Shown one piece after another: positions 22,884 to 35,142 of a stretch of DNA of 64,000 bases. The stretch covers positions 21,508,828 to 21,572,827 of the forward strand of contig NC_087076.1 in assembly GCF_026151205.1 (NCBI RefSeq), given 5' to 3'. The translations under genes were made by a program, and so were the position numbers. The notes beneath the pieces were generated by a model. That model was given only the letters and a program-made list of their open reading frames with translations. It was not told where the DNA came from and did not search any database. Positions within the stretch are counted from its first letter, which is position 1; each line of letters opens with the position of its first letter. The DNA is from Bolinopsis microptera (Eukaryota; Ctenophora; Tentaculata; Lobata; Bolinopsidae).

Positions 22884-24984
22884 GATACACAGTGCACAGG
22901 TCTGATCCAGTGTGTACAGGTCTGATCCAGTGTGTACAGGTTTGATCCAGTGTGTACAGGTTTGATCCAGTGTGTACAGGTCTGATCCAGTGTGTACAGG
23001 TCTGATCCAGTGTGCACAGGTCTGATCCAGTGTGCACAGGTCTGATCCACTGTGCACAGGTCTGATCCAGTGTGTACAGGTCTGATCCAGTGTGCACAGG
23101 TCTGATCCAGTGTGTACAGGTCTGATCCAGTGTGTACAGGTCTGATCCAGTGTGCACAGGTCTGATCCAGTGTGTACAGGTCTGATCCAGTGTGTACAGG
23201 TCTGATCCAGTGTGTACAGGTCTGATCCAGTGTGTACAGGTCTGATCCAGTGTGTACAGGTCTGATCCAGTGTGTACAGGTCTGATCCAGTGTGTACAGG
23301 TCTGATCCAGTGTGTACAAGGTCTGATCCAGTGTGTACAGGTCTGATCCAGTGTGTACAGGTCTGATCCAGTGTGTACAGGTCTGATCCAGTGTGTACAG
23401 GTCTGATCCAGTGTGTACAGGTCTGATCCAGTGTGTACAGGTCTGATCCAGTGTGTACAGGTCTGATCCAGTGTGTACAGGTCTGATCCAGTGTGTACAG
23501 GTCTGATCCAGTGTGTACAGGTCTGATCCAGTGTGTACAGGTCTGATCCAGTGTGCACAGGTCTGATCCAGTGTGTACAGGTCTGATCCAGTGTGTACAG
23601 GTCTGATCCAGTGTGTACAGGTCTGATACACAGTGTGTACAGGTCTGATCCAGTGTGTACAGGTCTGATCCAGTGTGTACAGGTCTGATCCAGTGTGTAC
23701 AGGTCTGATCCAGTGTGTACAGGTCTGATCCAGTGTGTACAGGTCTGATCCAGTGTGTACAGGTCTGATCCAGTGTGTACAGGTCTGATCCAGTGTGTAC
23801 AGGTCTGATCCAGTGTGCACAGGTCTGATCCAGTGTGTACAGGTCTGATCCAGTGTGTACAGGTCTGATCCAGTGTGTACAGGTCTGATCCAGTGTGTAC
23901 AGGTCTATTCCAGTGTGTACAGGTCTGATCCAGTGTGTACAGGTCTGATACAGTGTGTACAGGTCTGATACACAGTGTGTACAGGTCTGATCCAGTGTGT
24001 ACAGGTCTGATCCAGTGTGTACAGGTCTGATCCAGTGTGTACAGGTCTGATCCAGTGTGTACAGGTCTGATCCAGTGTGTACAGGTCTGATCCAGTGTGT
24101 ACAGGTCTGATCCAGTGTGTACAGGTCTGATCCAGTGTGTACAGGTCTGATCCAGTGTGTACAGGTCTGATCCAGTGTGCACAGGTCTGATCCAGTGTGT
24201 ACAGGTCTGATCCAGTGTGCACAGGTCTGATACACAGTGTGTACAGGTCTGATCCAGTGTGTACAGGTCTGATCCAGTGTGTACAGGTCTGATCCAGTGT
24301 GTACAGGTCTGATCCAGTGTGTACAGGTCTGATCCAGTGTGCACAGGTCTGATCCAGTGTGTACAGGTCTGATACACAGTGTGTACAGGTCTGATCCAGT
24401 GTGTACAGGTCTGATCCAGTGTGTACAGGTCTGATCCAGTGTGTACAGGTCTGATCCAGTGTGTACAGGTCTGATACACAGTGTGTACAGGTCTGATCCA
24501 GTGTGCACAGGTCTGATCCAGTGTGTACAGGTCTGATCCAGTGTGTACAGGTCTGATCCAGTGTGTACAGGTCTGATCCAGTGTGTACAGGTCTGATCCA
24601 GTGTGCACAGGTCTGATCCAGTGTGTACAGGTCTGATCCAGTGTGTACAGGTCTGATCCAGTGTGCACAGGTCTGATCCAGTGTGTACAGGTCTGATCCA
24701 GTGTGCACAGGTCTGATCCAGTGTGTACAGGTCTGATCCAGTGTGTACAGGTCTGATCCAGTGTGTACAGGTCTGATCCAGTGTGCACAGGTCTGATCCA
24801 GAGTGTACAGGTCTGATCCAGTGTGTACAGGTCTGATCCAGTGTGTACAGGTCTGATCCAGTGTGTACAGGTCTGATCCAGTGTGTACAGGTCTGATCCA
24901 GTGTGTACAGGTCTGATCCAGTGTGTACAGGTCTGATCCAGTGTGTACAGGTTTGATCCAGTGTGTACAGGTCTGATCCAGTGT
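22884..24984 (+). repeat. 20-bp satellite, about 104 copies
   Basis: Unit GTGTACAGGTCTGATCCAGT, containing the palindromes TGTACA and GATC. Variation is mostly T/C in GTG(T/C)ACAG. Five units near 23627, 23948, 24229, 24371 and 24473 carry a +2-bp variant, GATACACAGTG in place of GATCCAGTG, and one has +1 near 23319. Long minus-strand frames across it follow from a stop-free unit. Confidence 0.97.
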
Positions 24985-25339
24985 TTAACGACTCAGAACA
25001 TTAGGTTCCCCAACAATAAAGAAACCACCAGTCCCCGGTATAATATCCAGCATAATAGTAATACCCACACTGATATAGTGATAACTATAAGTGATACAGA
25101 GGGTCAGAACACCAAGCCAATATGTAGGAACACTTGCCCTAGGGAGCAGGGGCCCTAGGGGCTCCATTTTAGAGGGCTATTTCATGGGGCAATGGTTGAA
25201 CGGGTGTTTACACAGTCGGGTGTTTCCACAGTCGGTCCAAATCCTTCCGAGATCTAGCATTACGTAACGTTTGAATGAAATTCGACAATGATTTTACCTA
25301 TGTCAAGATTTAAGTTTTCTTGTGCAACCAATTTAATCG

Positions 25340-25552
25340 CCTAAGCGAGGAAGATTTGCTATTGAATCAGATAATTTATTCATTGGAAGATTGGGGAGAC
25401 CTAGAATGAACTTGTTATCGGTTTTAAGAAGTGATTTAAATAGTAGAAGTTTGCAAATGGACAACTTGTATGAATTGAACGAAATTAAAGATATAGCTGC
25501 ATGCAACAGATGTTGGGAAAATCTTTTTCAAGGGTACAGTTTACCGCATTAA
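25340..25552 (+). pseudogene. C-terminal tail of a LINE reverse-transcriptase protein
   Basis: A 70-codon frame reads GRLGRPRMNLLSVLRSDLNS and then DIAACNRCWENLFQG before a stop at 25550-25552. The pattern GRPR-x5-L-x-DL, then a D/R/W-rich segment ending W-x2-L, is the conserved C-terminal tail of several non-LTR retrotransposon ORF2 proteins, downstream of the reverse transcriptase. The frame is closed upstream by a stop, so only the 3' end survives or a frameshift separates the rest. The family is recognised by pattern only. Confidence 0.55.
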
Positions 25553-25959
25553 GGTATTTTTAAGAATCATTTTTGTCGGTAAGATCCTGTTTTATAATAT
25601 AATAATAAGCGAGAAAGATAAGAATTGCGGCCGCTACTCTCAGTGTATACGTGTGTTTGTGTGTTTGTAAGACAGCCGCAATAGTTCCAGTGCTTCACTG
25701 TTGAGTATAAAGGAGTTAAGAGTGAAACATTTCAAATTCTTGATTGTATTATTCTAAACTTATCTAAATAAACTACTTTGATATATCGGACATCTTTTTG
25801 TCCCCAAACTTTAAATCAATCTATAAGGCCAATTTGTGCAAGAAATGTGATTTTTCATAGCGAATATCAGATTTGTTGGTGATTTGAGTACACGTCGAGC
25901 TGTTTTCCACGACAATATAATATGCAAATAATGGGTTATATGAAGGGATATTCCGTATT

Positions 25960-26271
25960 GAGAGGCTTGCCAGGTTATTTGAGAGGCTTGCCAGGTTATT
26001 TGAGAGGCTTGCCAGGTTATTTGAGATGCTTGCCAGGTTATTTGAGACCTGGCAGCTTGCCAGGTTATTTGAGAGGCTTGCCAGGTTATTTGAGAGGCTT
26101 GCCAGGTTATTTGAGACCTGGCAGCTTGCCAGGTTATTTGAGACGCTTGCCAGGTTATTTGAGACCTGGCAGCTTGCCAGGTTATTTGAGACGCTTGCCA
26201 GGTTATTTGAGACCTGGCAGCTTGCCAGGTTATTTAAGACCTGGCAGCTTGCCAGGTTATTTGAGACGCTA
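25960..26271 (+). repeat. Minisatellite of alternating 21- and 27-bp units
   Basis: Units share TTGCCAGGTTATTTGAGA. The longer type adds CCTGGCAGC, making CCTGGCAGCTTGCCAGG, a short hairpin with 6-bp arms. About 13 copies. Confidence 0.93.
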
Positions 26272-27080
26272 CAGATACAAGGGATGGGGATCATGCGAAA
26301 CTCTGTTCGTGTGTTTTTCTATACCATACACTTTTTGTTTCCCCGAGAGGCCCGGCAGATAAAGGTTTTACTGTCTATGTTAATATATAATAAATATAGC
26401 CCGCTGGTGGATATATAATAATAATATAATAATAACGCTGAGACAAATTTGTCAACATTTTTATCTACGAAGAAAAAAGGGCTGGAAATATGCACAATAA
26501 GTCAAAAACAAGGCAGTTAATCTGAGCGCCTGTATTGTTCCATATTCTGGAACTTACTTGAACAGGTTTCAAGCTTCGTTCTCCGCGTGAATATTTTGTT
26601 ATTAATTATTATAGCTTTATTACGCAATTTTTGGGGGAAAGAGCGGAAAGGATCGTAAAAAGAACTGTAAATAATCAATTACATAAAACATATTTTGCAG
26701 ATACTGCAAACAGTCTCGAAATTGCTCGCCTAACGTGATTAGTCAACCGAACAAAGATTACCGTCTGAGATATCAGTAATAAGCACACTACCCACTAATC
26801 ACCTGTAACACTGCTATTACATGTAATCACTAGACGGATTAGTTAATCAATATGAAACGTGTGCTGATACTTTAAGTTTACCATTACTCGCTGAATTTAT
26901 AAACTTCACGTAAAAGATCACGTGCTTCCCAATGAAGTACGTGATCTGTAACGTGTTACGTGACCCTTTGCGATGGCTTTTTCGCGGAAACAGGTCATAT
27001 TAGGACGCAGTGAAACTATCTGTATGGGGGCTTGCCACCCCATGGCAACATTAAAATATATTGACTCTGTTACATCGCTT

Positions 27081-27117
27081 CTCAAATTATTTGTTTTATA
27101 GTAGTGTTGAAAGTATT
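27081..27117 (+). repeat. Dispersed 37-bp repeat, copy 2 of 3
   Basis: Begins CTCAAATTATTTGTTTTATA and ends near GAAAGTATT. It lies just upstream of the first hairpin of the cluster at 27132. Confidence 0.75.
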
Positions 27118-27131
27118 GAATACTAGTGTAA

Positions 27132-27567
27132 CCCGGCCTACGGCCGGGATTTCACTGCCGCAGTTAAAAAGGGTAGGAGTAATTACCCGCTGAGTCAAAA
27201 CCCGGATTAGGCGAGCAATTCTATTCGGAGTGCCCTCACGTATCCAATAGTATGCTTAAAAGATAGTAATTCTTAATCAATAATCAATAGAAATTAACCC
27301 TTAACACCATGCACCACACCAGCCTATCATATTTGTGAACATGCATTACATTGTCGTATGAAAGTATGAACTCTCTCTACAGTCCAAACAGACCGTTTGA
27401 GCACTCCCTCCCCTAATAAGTTTATAATAACATAAACCCGCCACGCAAAGGGTTTATATAACAGATCATCCCGCGCTAGCGGGATGATCTGATAAACACA
27501 TACGAGTGCGCGCAGCGCACGAGTTTTGTGTTAATATGTAATCCCGAAGCGCCAGCTGAGGGATTAC
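27132..27567. repeat. Cluster of five GC-stem hairpins
   Basis: Five perfect short stem-loops lie in otherwise AT-rich DNA. Stem 1 is 27132-27148 (7 bp, 3-nt loop), stem 2 is 27432-27457 (8 bp), stem 3 is 27462-27491 (CAGATCATCCCGC with its complement, 13 bp, loop GCTA), stem 4 is 27506-27520 (GTGCGC, loop GCA) and stem 5 is 27538-27567 (8 bp). Stems 2-5 are separated by only 4-17 bp. Related GCGGGCCGGG words recur at 28053 and 28116. No protein or known RNA family is recognised. Confidence 0.75.
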
Positions 27568-27839
27568 ATTTATTTAGCCCTGAGCGTGAAGTGTTTATGG
27601 ATTATAATTATCTCCGGCGATTTCGACAAGGGATTTGAATGTCAAACCGATCTGTCATAGTGGAGCAATAGCTTGAACGTTAGCAGGAACAAGAGCTGGA
27701 AGGAGAGCAAGCAAAACAATACTATTTTTAGGGCACGGACAAGGGTAGCTGGCTAGTCGCCAACTTCTCACGCCAAGCGTTGGAGAAATTCCAAGAATTA
27801 GCTGCTTTGGCAACGTTCCCAGGAATTTGCGTGTAAAAG

Positions 27840-29215
27840 AAGTGGACGGTTACGATGTTTCATATCACGTGGTGCGCTTTCGTGTCACGTGGTATAGACT
27901 CGGCGTATGCTATTGGTGGCACGTGGTACGCACGTGACGCGCCCACGTGATCGCGCGTCTAACTGTTCTACTATTATCGAGTTCTAATCAGCAGTATCAT
28001 TGATTATTGTAAGTCGGAGAATTGAATGATAAACATCAGTTACGACTAAAAAGCGGGCCGGGTTTATACAAATTTCCGGGGCGGGATGATATCACCTTGA
28101 GATGTTTATCTAACAGCGGGCCGGGCTGAGTGATAATATGATCCCGCGTCGAAATCCCGGAGATATTTATAGTATTATATGACCATGTAATATATACGCC
28201 ATGTAATATATACGCTACATATGCAGAGAGAGAGAGAGCTAGCCCCGTAACTCTTGCCGTTCTTCTCAAGCCATTTTATGTAACATATTTTGTGGTACAA
28301 AACCATCAATTAAACCACTTACCACCGGCCGATTTTTATAAAATTTGCTTATTGGCTTCGTCAGAGTTTTGTCGGCACTATACCGAAAAAACCAGTCCCG
28401 TAACTATTACCGTTTTTTTTGTATAACCGTTCGGAAATTACACACAGACACACACACAGACACACACACAGACACACACACATTCTGGTGTTATTAAGTT
28501 GATAGGTTAGAGGAAAAAATAGAATTGAGATTCACGACCGGATATAAGTGCAACCTTTAGATTGCAGACTGTGAGTGTGTCTTTCTTACTCTATCAATAA
28601 ATGTTTTAATCAATCAATTAATTAATTGATTACGTTGAGCACGTGATAATTGCTGATATCTTGAAAGCCAAGTCTTTGAAATGACTTTTTGCGTATTTCG
28701 CGGGAAAATGTAATTTGGCGGGAAAATTTAAATTTTAAACTGTCAAGCAGAGATATGACCTCGCCAAGTAACCACAACTACACCGCAATAATTTGCATGC
28801 CGATAAATTGTGATATTCTAATTATGATTCGTAAAATAATAATATTCATCTTTGTCTGATCTCGAATACTGCTCGAATAATATGCTTACTGTAACCAACA
28901 CATGATTAGCTACGTCGGCTGCAATTAATGTAGAATATTGATGAATAGTGCCGTCCACTGACTTAAATGAGAAATTATAAAAATAAAAGCTTATTCAAAT
29001 TAAATTATCAAGGCAAAATAATTAAATCTTTAAAATCACTCTTAACTGCGTAGCTGCATAGATTATGATAACTAGCAGGAACCCGTATAACCCTAAAATG
29101 GTGTCAAGACTCAAGAGACTAAAATAATTATTACCTATTTAATTCGCGTTTTTGACACCTCTTGGTGGTCCAAATTTTGGGCTCTAAAACTCCTTTTCCT
29201 TGGCCAATTTTTTAT
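27840..29215. other. Non-coding region with CACGTG cluster and GC-rich words
   Basis: CACGTG occurs five times at about 27865-27950. GCGGGCCGGG is duplicated at 28053 and 28116. No gene is recognised. Confidence 0.5.
28438..28482 (+). repeat. (CACACACAGA)n microsatellite
   Basis: Four to five copies of a CACACACAGA-type unit. Confidence 0.9.
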
Positions 29216-29218
29216 TTT

Positions 29219-29392
29219 TTCATGCTGATTTGAAGGCCATTAAAGCATTTGACCCAGTCAAAAAAGTTTCAGTTGTATATCTTTTACGGTTTTTGCGGAA
29301 AGTCGCGTTAAAGTTTATGCCTTGGTGTCAGTAAAATGGCACGGATATATCCATATTATATATATCGTCGCGCTTTATATATAGTAAGATAA
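29219..29392 (+). repeat. Interspersed repeat family A, copy 1
   Basis: The stretch from about AAAAAGTTTCAGTTGTATAT to TATATATAGTAAGAT is closely similar to 37517-37646, sharing GGTGTCAGTAAAATGGCACG. Its left part (AAAGCATTTGACCCAGTC) is found inverted at 63300-63345. Probably a MITE or SINE; no coding capacity. Confidence 0.8.
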
Positions 29393-29399
29393 TTTCTTC

Positions 29400-30800
29400 T
29401 ACGCAGCTGCAATGTAAGTTCTTGAGGGCTACTCAAGCGTTTATGATTCGCTAAATATGCGACGAGTGCCATAAATATCAATTTCAAGAATCAAGGTGCG
29501 AATCAAAAACCTAATCACTGATTTACACCCACCTGGACGCGAGCAGGTATTCAGAAAGTCAGAAGCAGATGGGGACTTCAAGAACCTCAGTTTTAATACC
29601 ACTATAAAAGTATAAATATAGCTGTTTCCCTGCAACAGAGATTGTAGAAAAGCACGTGAATAGACCCATGGTTATGGTGCGAGAACTGAGAACTGAAAAC
29701 TGAGATGTGTAGTTTGATGAAGGAGCAAGTGATTGAGAGACTCTATTATAGTCTGTAATCTAATGTCAGGGTGTCATAATGTATGCTATAATTCAACAAA
29801 CCACTAGATCCAAGGTTTGTGGGTTAATAAGTCTGCCAATAATGTGTAAATGTTAGGTAATAGTATAGCAATCAACAAAGTGAGCTGAAGATCTGCCCTG
29901 CTGGTCCTACATGATCCGGTGCGGGTGCTTATTGTACCACACCGCCACGAGTAGACAGTGTATAGTCAGCACCCTGGTCTGCAGCAGCCACCTTCGTGTT
30001 ACAACTTGGACCAACACGATCCTGCACGTGCATTAATGTGACACTGCAGCCGCACTGAAACAACATATTATAGTGCACGTGCATTTATCATTATGTGACA
30101 CTAGCTGCACTGAAACAACATATTCAACACTCGCGGCGTGGCTTTTGTACGGGACACATTTTACAAAACGTTATCAGGTATATCTGACAGAGAGTCAGTG
30201 ACTCTCTGTCAGACTCTGAGTCACTTGTACCGAATCTGGAACTAAAGGTCTTGGCGGAACACCCTACTGTTCGTAAAGCAAACAACAGCATAAGCAACAC
30301 TACTATAAACAACAGCGCAAGCCTTTCAGACGTCATAAACCTAACATAAGAACTCATTGTAAAGGCAACAAGCCGGGGTCATTGTGATTTAAACCCCCGT
30401 CTAGTGTCTAGTGTAAGACTTGTTGCTCAACCCTCACACACTGGCGCGATTAAGTACTGACTAACCATGTGATGACCGTTTAAGCGCCCTAAATTTACTG
30501 CAACATACGTAATACTCCCTTATAATGTAGAACAATAGACTGAATCGTGAGAAATGCTTGTTTTGTAATTAGCTCTAGTTAGACGAACCAAGATCAGAAC
30601 ATTACGTGCTAAATTGGCGAGGTAATTACTAATCAGGCATCATATTCATGAGGCACTAAAATTTATACCGAAATATAACCATAAAGATTTGAAATGGCTA
30701 CACTTTACAGTTAACATGGTCTGTTATACATATAATCAAAGGGCCGCCTGCTTCTAGATTAGCGGCACGATCATACAAGAATGATACTGACACTGCTTAG
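29400..30800. other. Non-coding region
   Basis: No gene recognised. A repeated CACGTGCATT/TGACACT/GCTGCACTGAAACAACAT block occurs twice at about 30023-30120. A short inverted repeat (AGAGTCAGTGACTCT) is near 30190-30205. Confidence 0.5.
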
Positions 30801-30807
30801 AAGTAGC

Positions 30808-30905
30808 CAATATAATATTCAGGAATATAATATTCTGGAATATAACATTCAGGAATATAATATTCAGGAATATGATATTCAGGAATATAATATTAAGGAA
30901 TATAA
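30808..30905 (+). repeat. 15-bp tandem repeat (GGAATATAATATTCA)n
   Basis: Six to seven diverged copies. The unit itself is nearly palindromic (GAATATAATATTC). Confidence 0.9.
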
Positions 30906-31397
30906 GTAATAATAATTGAATAATGAATGATACAACCCAATACGAAGGGATTAAGATCATACTGCTTACTACTGAGGTCAGAGCGCTGGCAAAGGTTAGA
31001 TCATAGGACTGTAGGAAATGAAAGAATTCCCAGCTGGAATTTTAGTAAAATGAAAGTGTCCTCTATCCACGGATTGTAAATCATATTAACGTTAAACGCA
31101 GCGTAATAAGGAGAGGAAGATCTCTACAGAGAGATTGAGGACTGCGATGTAATGATATTATTGATCGTTGTCTTGGTTATAGCCTAGGCAGGTACGAGTC
31201 AATCTGGGGAATTTAAAAAGGTATTATAAAGGAGCACTTTGCTTGTTCCAGAGTGATTTGGAACTCGTAATTAATTGCGGCACAAATTAAACACTGTTTC
31301 TGATACTACTGATACGGCTTAGATCCACAAAGAGAAGAAACTAATTTGATTCCATTAATTTAATGGATTTAAAAAACCACGTCTCGGTTTCTTAGAG

Positions 31398-31480
31398 CTG
31401 AGGGTGCAGTAACCTACTGTCTGAGGGTGCAGTAACCTACTGTCCGAGGTTGCAGTAACCTACTATCCGAGGGTACAGTG
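31398..31480 (+). repeat. 23-bp tandem repeat, about 3.5 copies
   Basis: Unit CTGAGGGTGCAGTAACCTAC plus TGT, with a few substitutions. Confidence 0.93.
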
Positions 31481-31730
31481 TCACAGAAAGACACGTGCGT
31501 GTTAAAAAAGATATGTGAGTGGAGCACTCCATTTAAAATGTTGCGACAATCTTATAACACCTAAATATAGATAAAACTTTTAAAGGAGAGATAAATATAA
31601 CACACACGGTTATATCACATACATTTGTTCATTACATTCCTGCGGCTAAAGTGTAGAAGACGTGGAATTCTAAGAATTTCAGATCAGAAAACTTGGAGAG
31701 AACTTATATTATAAAGGAGCACTTATCTAG

Positions 31731-32516
31731 TCAATATTAAATTGGATTGTAAGTTGGCTCTCATGTTTACCACTTAGAAAACATGGTTTCGTTCTAAATA
31801 AATCTGAATTCAGGGATTCTATCAGATTGCGGTACAACTTAGATCTGGATCGTTTGCCATCACAATGTCCATGCGGAAAAAAGTTTGATGTGAACCATTC
31901 GCTAAATTGCCATCTTGGTGGCTACATCATTATCAGACACAATGAAATTAGGGATTTTTTAGCTGGCTTGCTGAACACTGTTTGCTCGGACGTGGAAGTT
32001 GAACCTCAGCTTCAAGAACTAGAAGGAGAGCAGTTCAAGAGGTCCTCAACACTAACGGGTGACCAGGCAAGACCCGATATTAGAGCTCGTGGTTTCTATA
32101 GGCCGGGCCAAGTGGCTTTTTTCGATGTTAAGGTAATTAATCCTAATTCTAATTCCTACCTTCAATATTCGACAAAGAAGACAATGGAGAACGCCGAGAG
32201 ACAGAAAACACGATGCTACAACGAGAGAATACTTAATGTAGAGCACGGGTCATTCGCTCCATTAATATATTCAGTAACGGGTGGCATGGGACCTCAAGCC
32301 AGGACATTTGAGAAACTGCTTTGCAACAAACTTGCTTATAAGAAGAAGCAGAATTACAACGATATTATAAATTATTATCGGTGTAAATTATCATTTTTAA
32401 TTAGGAAATTAATTTTATTGTGTATTAGAGGATCAAGAAATACCTCAAACAAAACTTACGAATTATCTAACATGGATGATTTAGAATTTAACTCTTTCGA
32501 ATCGAAAGTCAACTAA
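31731..32516 (+). pseudogene. Retroelement C-terminal restriction-like endonuclease
   Basis: An open frame of about 261 codons with no obvious own Met start, so it is the 3' part of a longer protein. It shows KHGFVLNKSEFRDSI, then a zinc-knuckle-like CPCGKKFDVNHSLNC (C-x-C-x7-H-x4-C), RHNEIRD, and ARPDIRARGF with FFDVKV about ten residues later. PD...(D)xK is the PD-(D/E)XK nuclease pattern, and a zinc knuckle before it is the arrangement of restriction-like endonucleases in R2/R4/NeSL-type non-LTR elements. VEHGSFAPLIYSVTGGMGP and a C-terminal RGSR are also typical of this protein family in invertebrate genomes. A short 3' untranslated segment ends in A9 near 32614-32622, as expected of a LINE 3' end. 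No reverse transcriptase is present upstream, so the copy is 5'-truncated. Clade assignment is tentative. Confidence 0.65.
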
Positions 32517-32624
32517 TTTTTTCAGTCCCATGGACTGGGTTTTATTTTGCAATGATGATTTTCATAATATATAACCTGTAATACTATTCTGTATATATCT
32601 AATTTCGTTTTCCAAAAAAAAATT

Positions 32625-33320
32625 GTAAGTGCAGCACACTATATGATATTTGAACACAATAAAAACTTTTGTAAGGCACACTTGCTTTATTGACTCAAGT
32701 TCACTGTCCGGAAAACAGAAAAACTTCCCATCACAATGTATTGTATTGTACGTGGTGTACCGTGTACTGTCTATTATATTTTACATAGACAGTTGTGCTA
32801 ATATAACCCCTTTCCGGACATCCTACAAGAAGACACTGGATTGGATCCTGATAAGTTACATCTGCTCATGAGTGGTGGAGATAAATGGAGAGAAGCGCTG
32901 TCACGAAAATCGTTCCAGACTTCATTTGGATTGACCTGGGGGCTGCACGACAAAGGGGGACTCCCGTTTATTAGGGGTCAGATCATATGACGTATAATTA
33001 GTGGCAGGGTTGCTAGGCAGTGTTAACCCCTGCAACGTTGATGAAGGCAGACCTTGCACAGTAATCTACAACAGCCATTATAAAACATTCAGAACCAATA
33101 TCTCCCAATGTAAACGGTTGATTGAGTGAAATAGACCGATGTTTCATAAATGATACCAATATTTTCTACACGGAAATTATTCCCCATTCGGCGGGTTAAG
33201 ATTGTCCTACTTGAACGTGGCAGCAATGGTTAGCGACACTTGATTCCCTGCAATGTTTCAGCGTGATTTACCCCCCCCCCCCCCCTAATTTCAAACCCTA
33301 CTGATTAAACGTGACACCCG
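32625..33320. other. Non-coding region with poly(C) tract
   Basis: No gene recognised. A poly(C) tract is near 33270-33286. Confidence 0.5.
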
Positions 33321-33472
33321 CACCTCAATTCAAACCACCTCAATCCAAGCCAACTCAATCCAAGCCACCTCAATCCAAGCCACCTCAATCCAAGCCACCT
33401 CAATCCAAGCCACCTCAATCCAAGCAACCTCAATCCAAGCAACCTCAATCCAAGCCACCTCAATCCAAGTCA
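33321..33472 (+). repeat. 15-bp tandem repeat (CAATCCAAGCCACCT)n
   Basis: About ten copies with few substitutions (AAGCAACCT variants). Confidence 0.95.
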
Positions 33473-34135
33473 CAACTCTTTCCCTAACAGTAGCGCTAAT
33501 TGAGTAATACCGACTTTGACCCCAAATTTAACCGAAAGACCATAATTATAACATGAATAATGTCAGGGGTGAAATTTCAAAGAATGAAGTATCGGGACTC
33601 GGACTCCGTAAGGCAACCAAACTCAAAAACTGATTATATTTGCATAATAACAGTGAAATCAGAGCTACAAAAAAGGAAACATAAACTATTTCAGATGGAA
33701 AGGCGACCACTAAACTGCTTGTGTTATACTAGGAACTGAAAGTCCTTTTCGATTAGAAATATTCTGAGTAAACTTCAGTAAATATGTTTGTGGACCGGTT
33801 CGGATTGGTCATAGTTACCATAGTTACATTACTAGTTACCATAGTTATTGTCTATTATAATCTCACCTTTGCTATTCAAAATTGGCATTTGATGGGGGAT
33901 GCAAAGATAAAAGACAGATATACAAAAAGTTGAAATAATTCACACTTAGCACTTTTTACATGGAACATTTTATGTTCCTAATCAAACCAAAATTGTTACC
34001 AAGATAGGTAAAACCTGGCCCATGATTACTAAGGGATCACATATTACATTAACGTTGCAACCTCAGGTAAGCCTAGGAGTAAGGGGATTTGGATTCATTT
34101 TCACACCCTGAATGACTATTTGACTTTTTGTAACG

Positions 34136-34717
34136 ATGCCATTTACAGGTGCCAAGTCTAAACAACTATCAGGAGGAAGCGATATTTCAAACCCTCTCGA
34201 AATCAGCGAGGCTATAAAAACCCTTTTTGTTCAACAATGGAACAAAGAGCGAAAACTCAACAGAAAATTTGGATTCTACAACCTCATAGAGGCAAGCTTC
34301 GGTTGCGAAACATACCTGTCGATCAACCTACGGCCACAGCAGACTAGGAGACTTGCGCGACTCAGAACAAGCTCGCATCAGCCATCAATACAACATCGAA
34401 ACAGGAAGACACGGAGGGCATCGCCATAAACTTTCGAATAGGGCATGCAAACACTGTTCTACTACAGATGTGGAGTCACTCGACCTTCTTCTAGGGCTGA
34501 TCCTTTCCCTGATCCAATCACCGAAGATAAGCTTCATGTATTGCGCACCTGTCCTCTCTATGAAGATTTTTGTCACTGTTTGTCCCCACAAAGTAAAACA
34601 TTACTCTTCTCTGATATTGGACAGATCTTCGCACACCCTACAACCATCGGAGACCTAGGAAGGTTCCTTACCAAAGCTCATGAACGAAGATTCCCCAAAC
34701 TCCAAAGCATCCTCTAA
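34136..34717 (+). pseudogene. Frameshifted 3' end of a LINE ORF2
   Basis: Three consecutive frames make up one protein tail. The first gives QQTRRLARLRTSSHQ, the second YNIETGRHGGHRHKLSNRAC then KHC, and the third ITEDKLHVLRTCPLYEDF and a stop at 34715-34717. The pattern R-x-L-x-RLRTSSH, IETGRH, R-x-C-x2-C, ED-x-x-H-x-L-x2-C-P-x-Y is the C-terminal zinc-binding tail of several LINE ORF2 proteins. At least two frameshifts (near 34350-34380 and 34480-34500) mark it as dead. No reverse transcriptase is seen upstream. Confidence 0.65.
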
Positions 34718-35142
34718 ACAAATTGCTAACAATAACAATATTGGCTATTTTTTTATATTTTATAATGTAAGATTCGGAACACTTTTATAAGAGTTCATTT
34801 AAATTATTAGAAAAATAAATCTCATTCTGAAGATTTGCGGGGATTATTTTTTTGTTTATTATATACGGTAGTGGTTGCAATTTTTTTCTCATTCTCTTGT
34901 ATACATATTTTTTTGACTATAATTGGGTAAATTTATTTTTTTACATTGGGTCAGACATAACCATGTAATTTGACTTTTGAATCGTTTAATCCGTTTTAAT
35001 CCATTTAATCCGTTTACGAAACTTATTTAACATCATTGCTTTTAACATCACTTTTAACATCATTACTTTGAATGTAACGAGGTGCACTGCTGCTCGACTG
35101 ATGAAGATAGGATTGAAGAAATGTGCGTGTTTGGTTCCAAGC

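Noticed and set aside
22812-24788. Open frames of 500-650 codons over the 20-bp satellite
   Set aside because: Same artefact of a stop-free repeat unit; plain satellite DNA.
35090-35125. Hammerhead-ribozyme-like CTGATGA followed by GAAGAAA
   Set aside because: No paired stem II or consistent stems I and III could be drawn, and it is far from the Penelope-like element where such ribozymes are expected.
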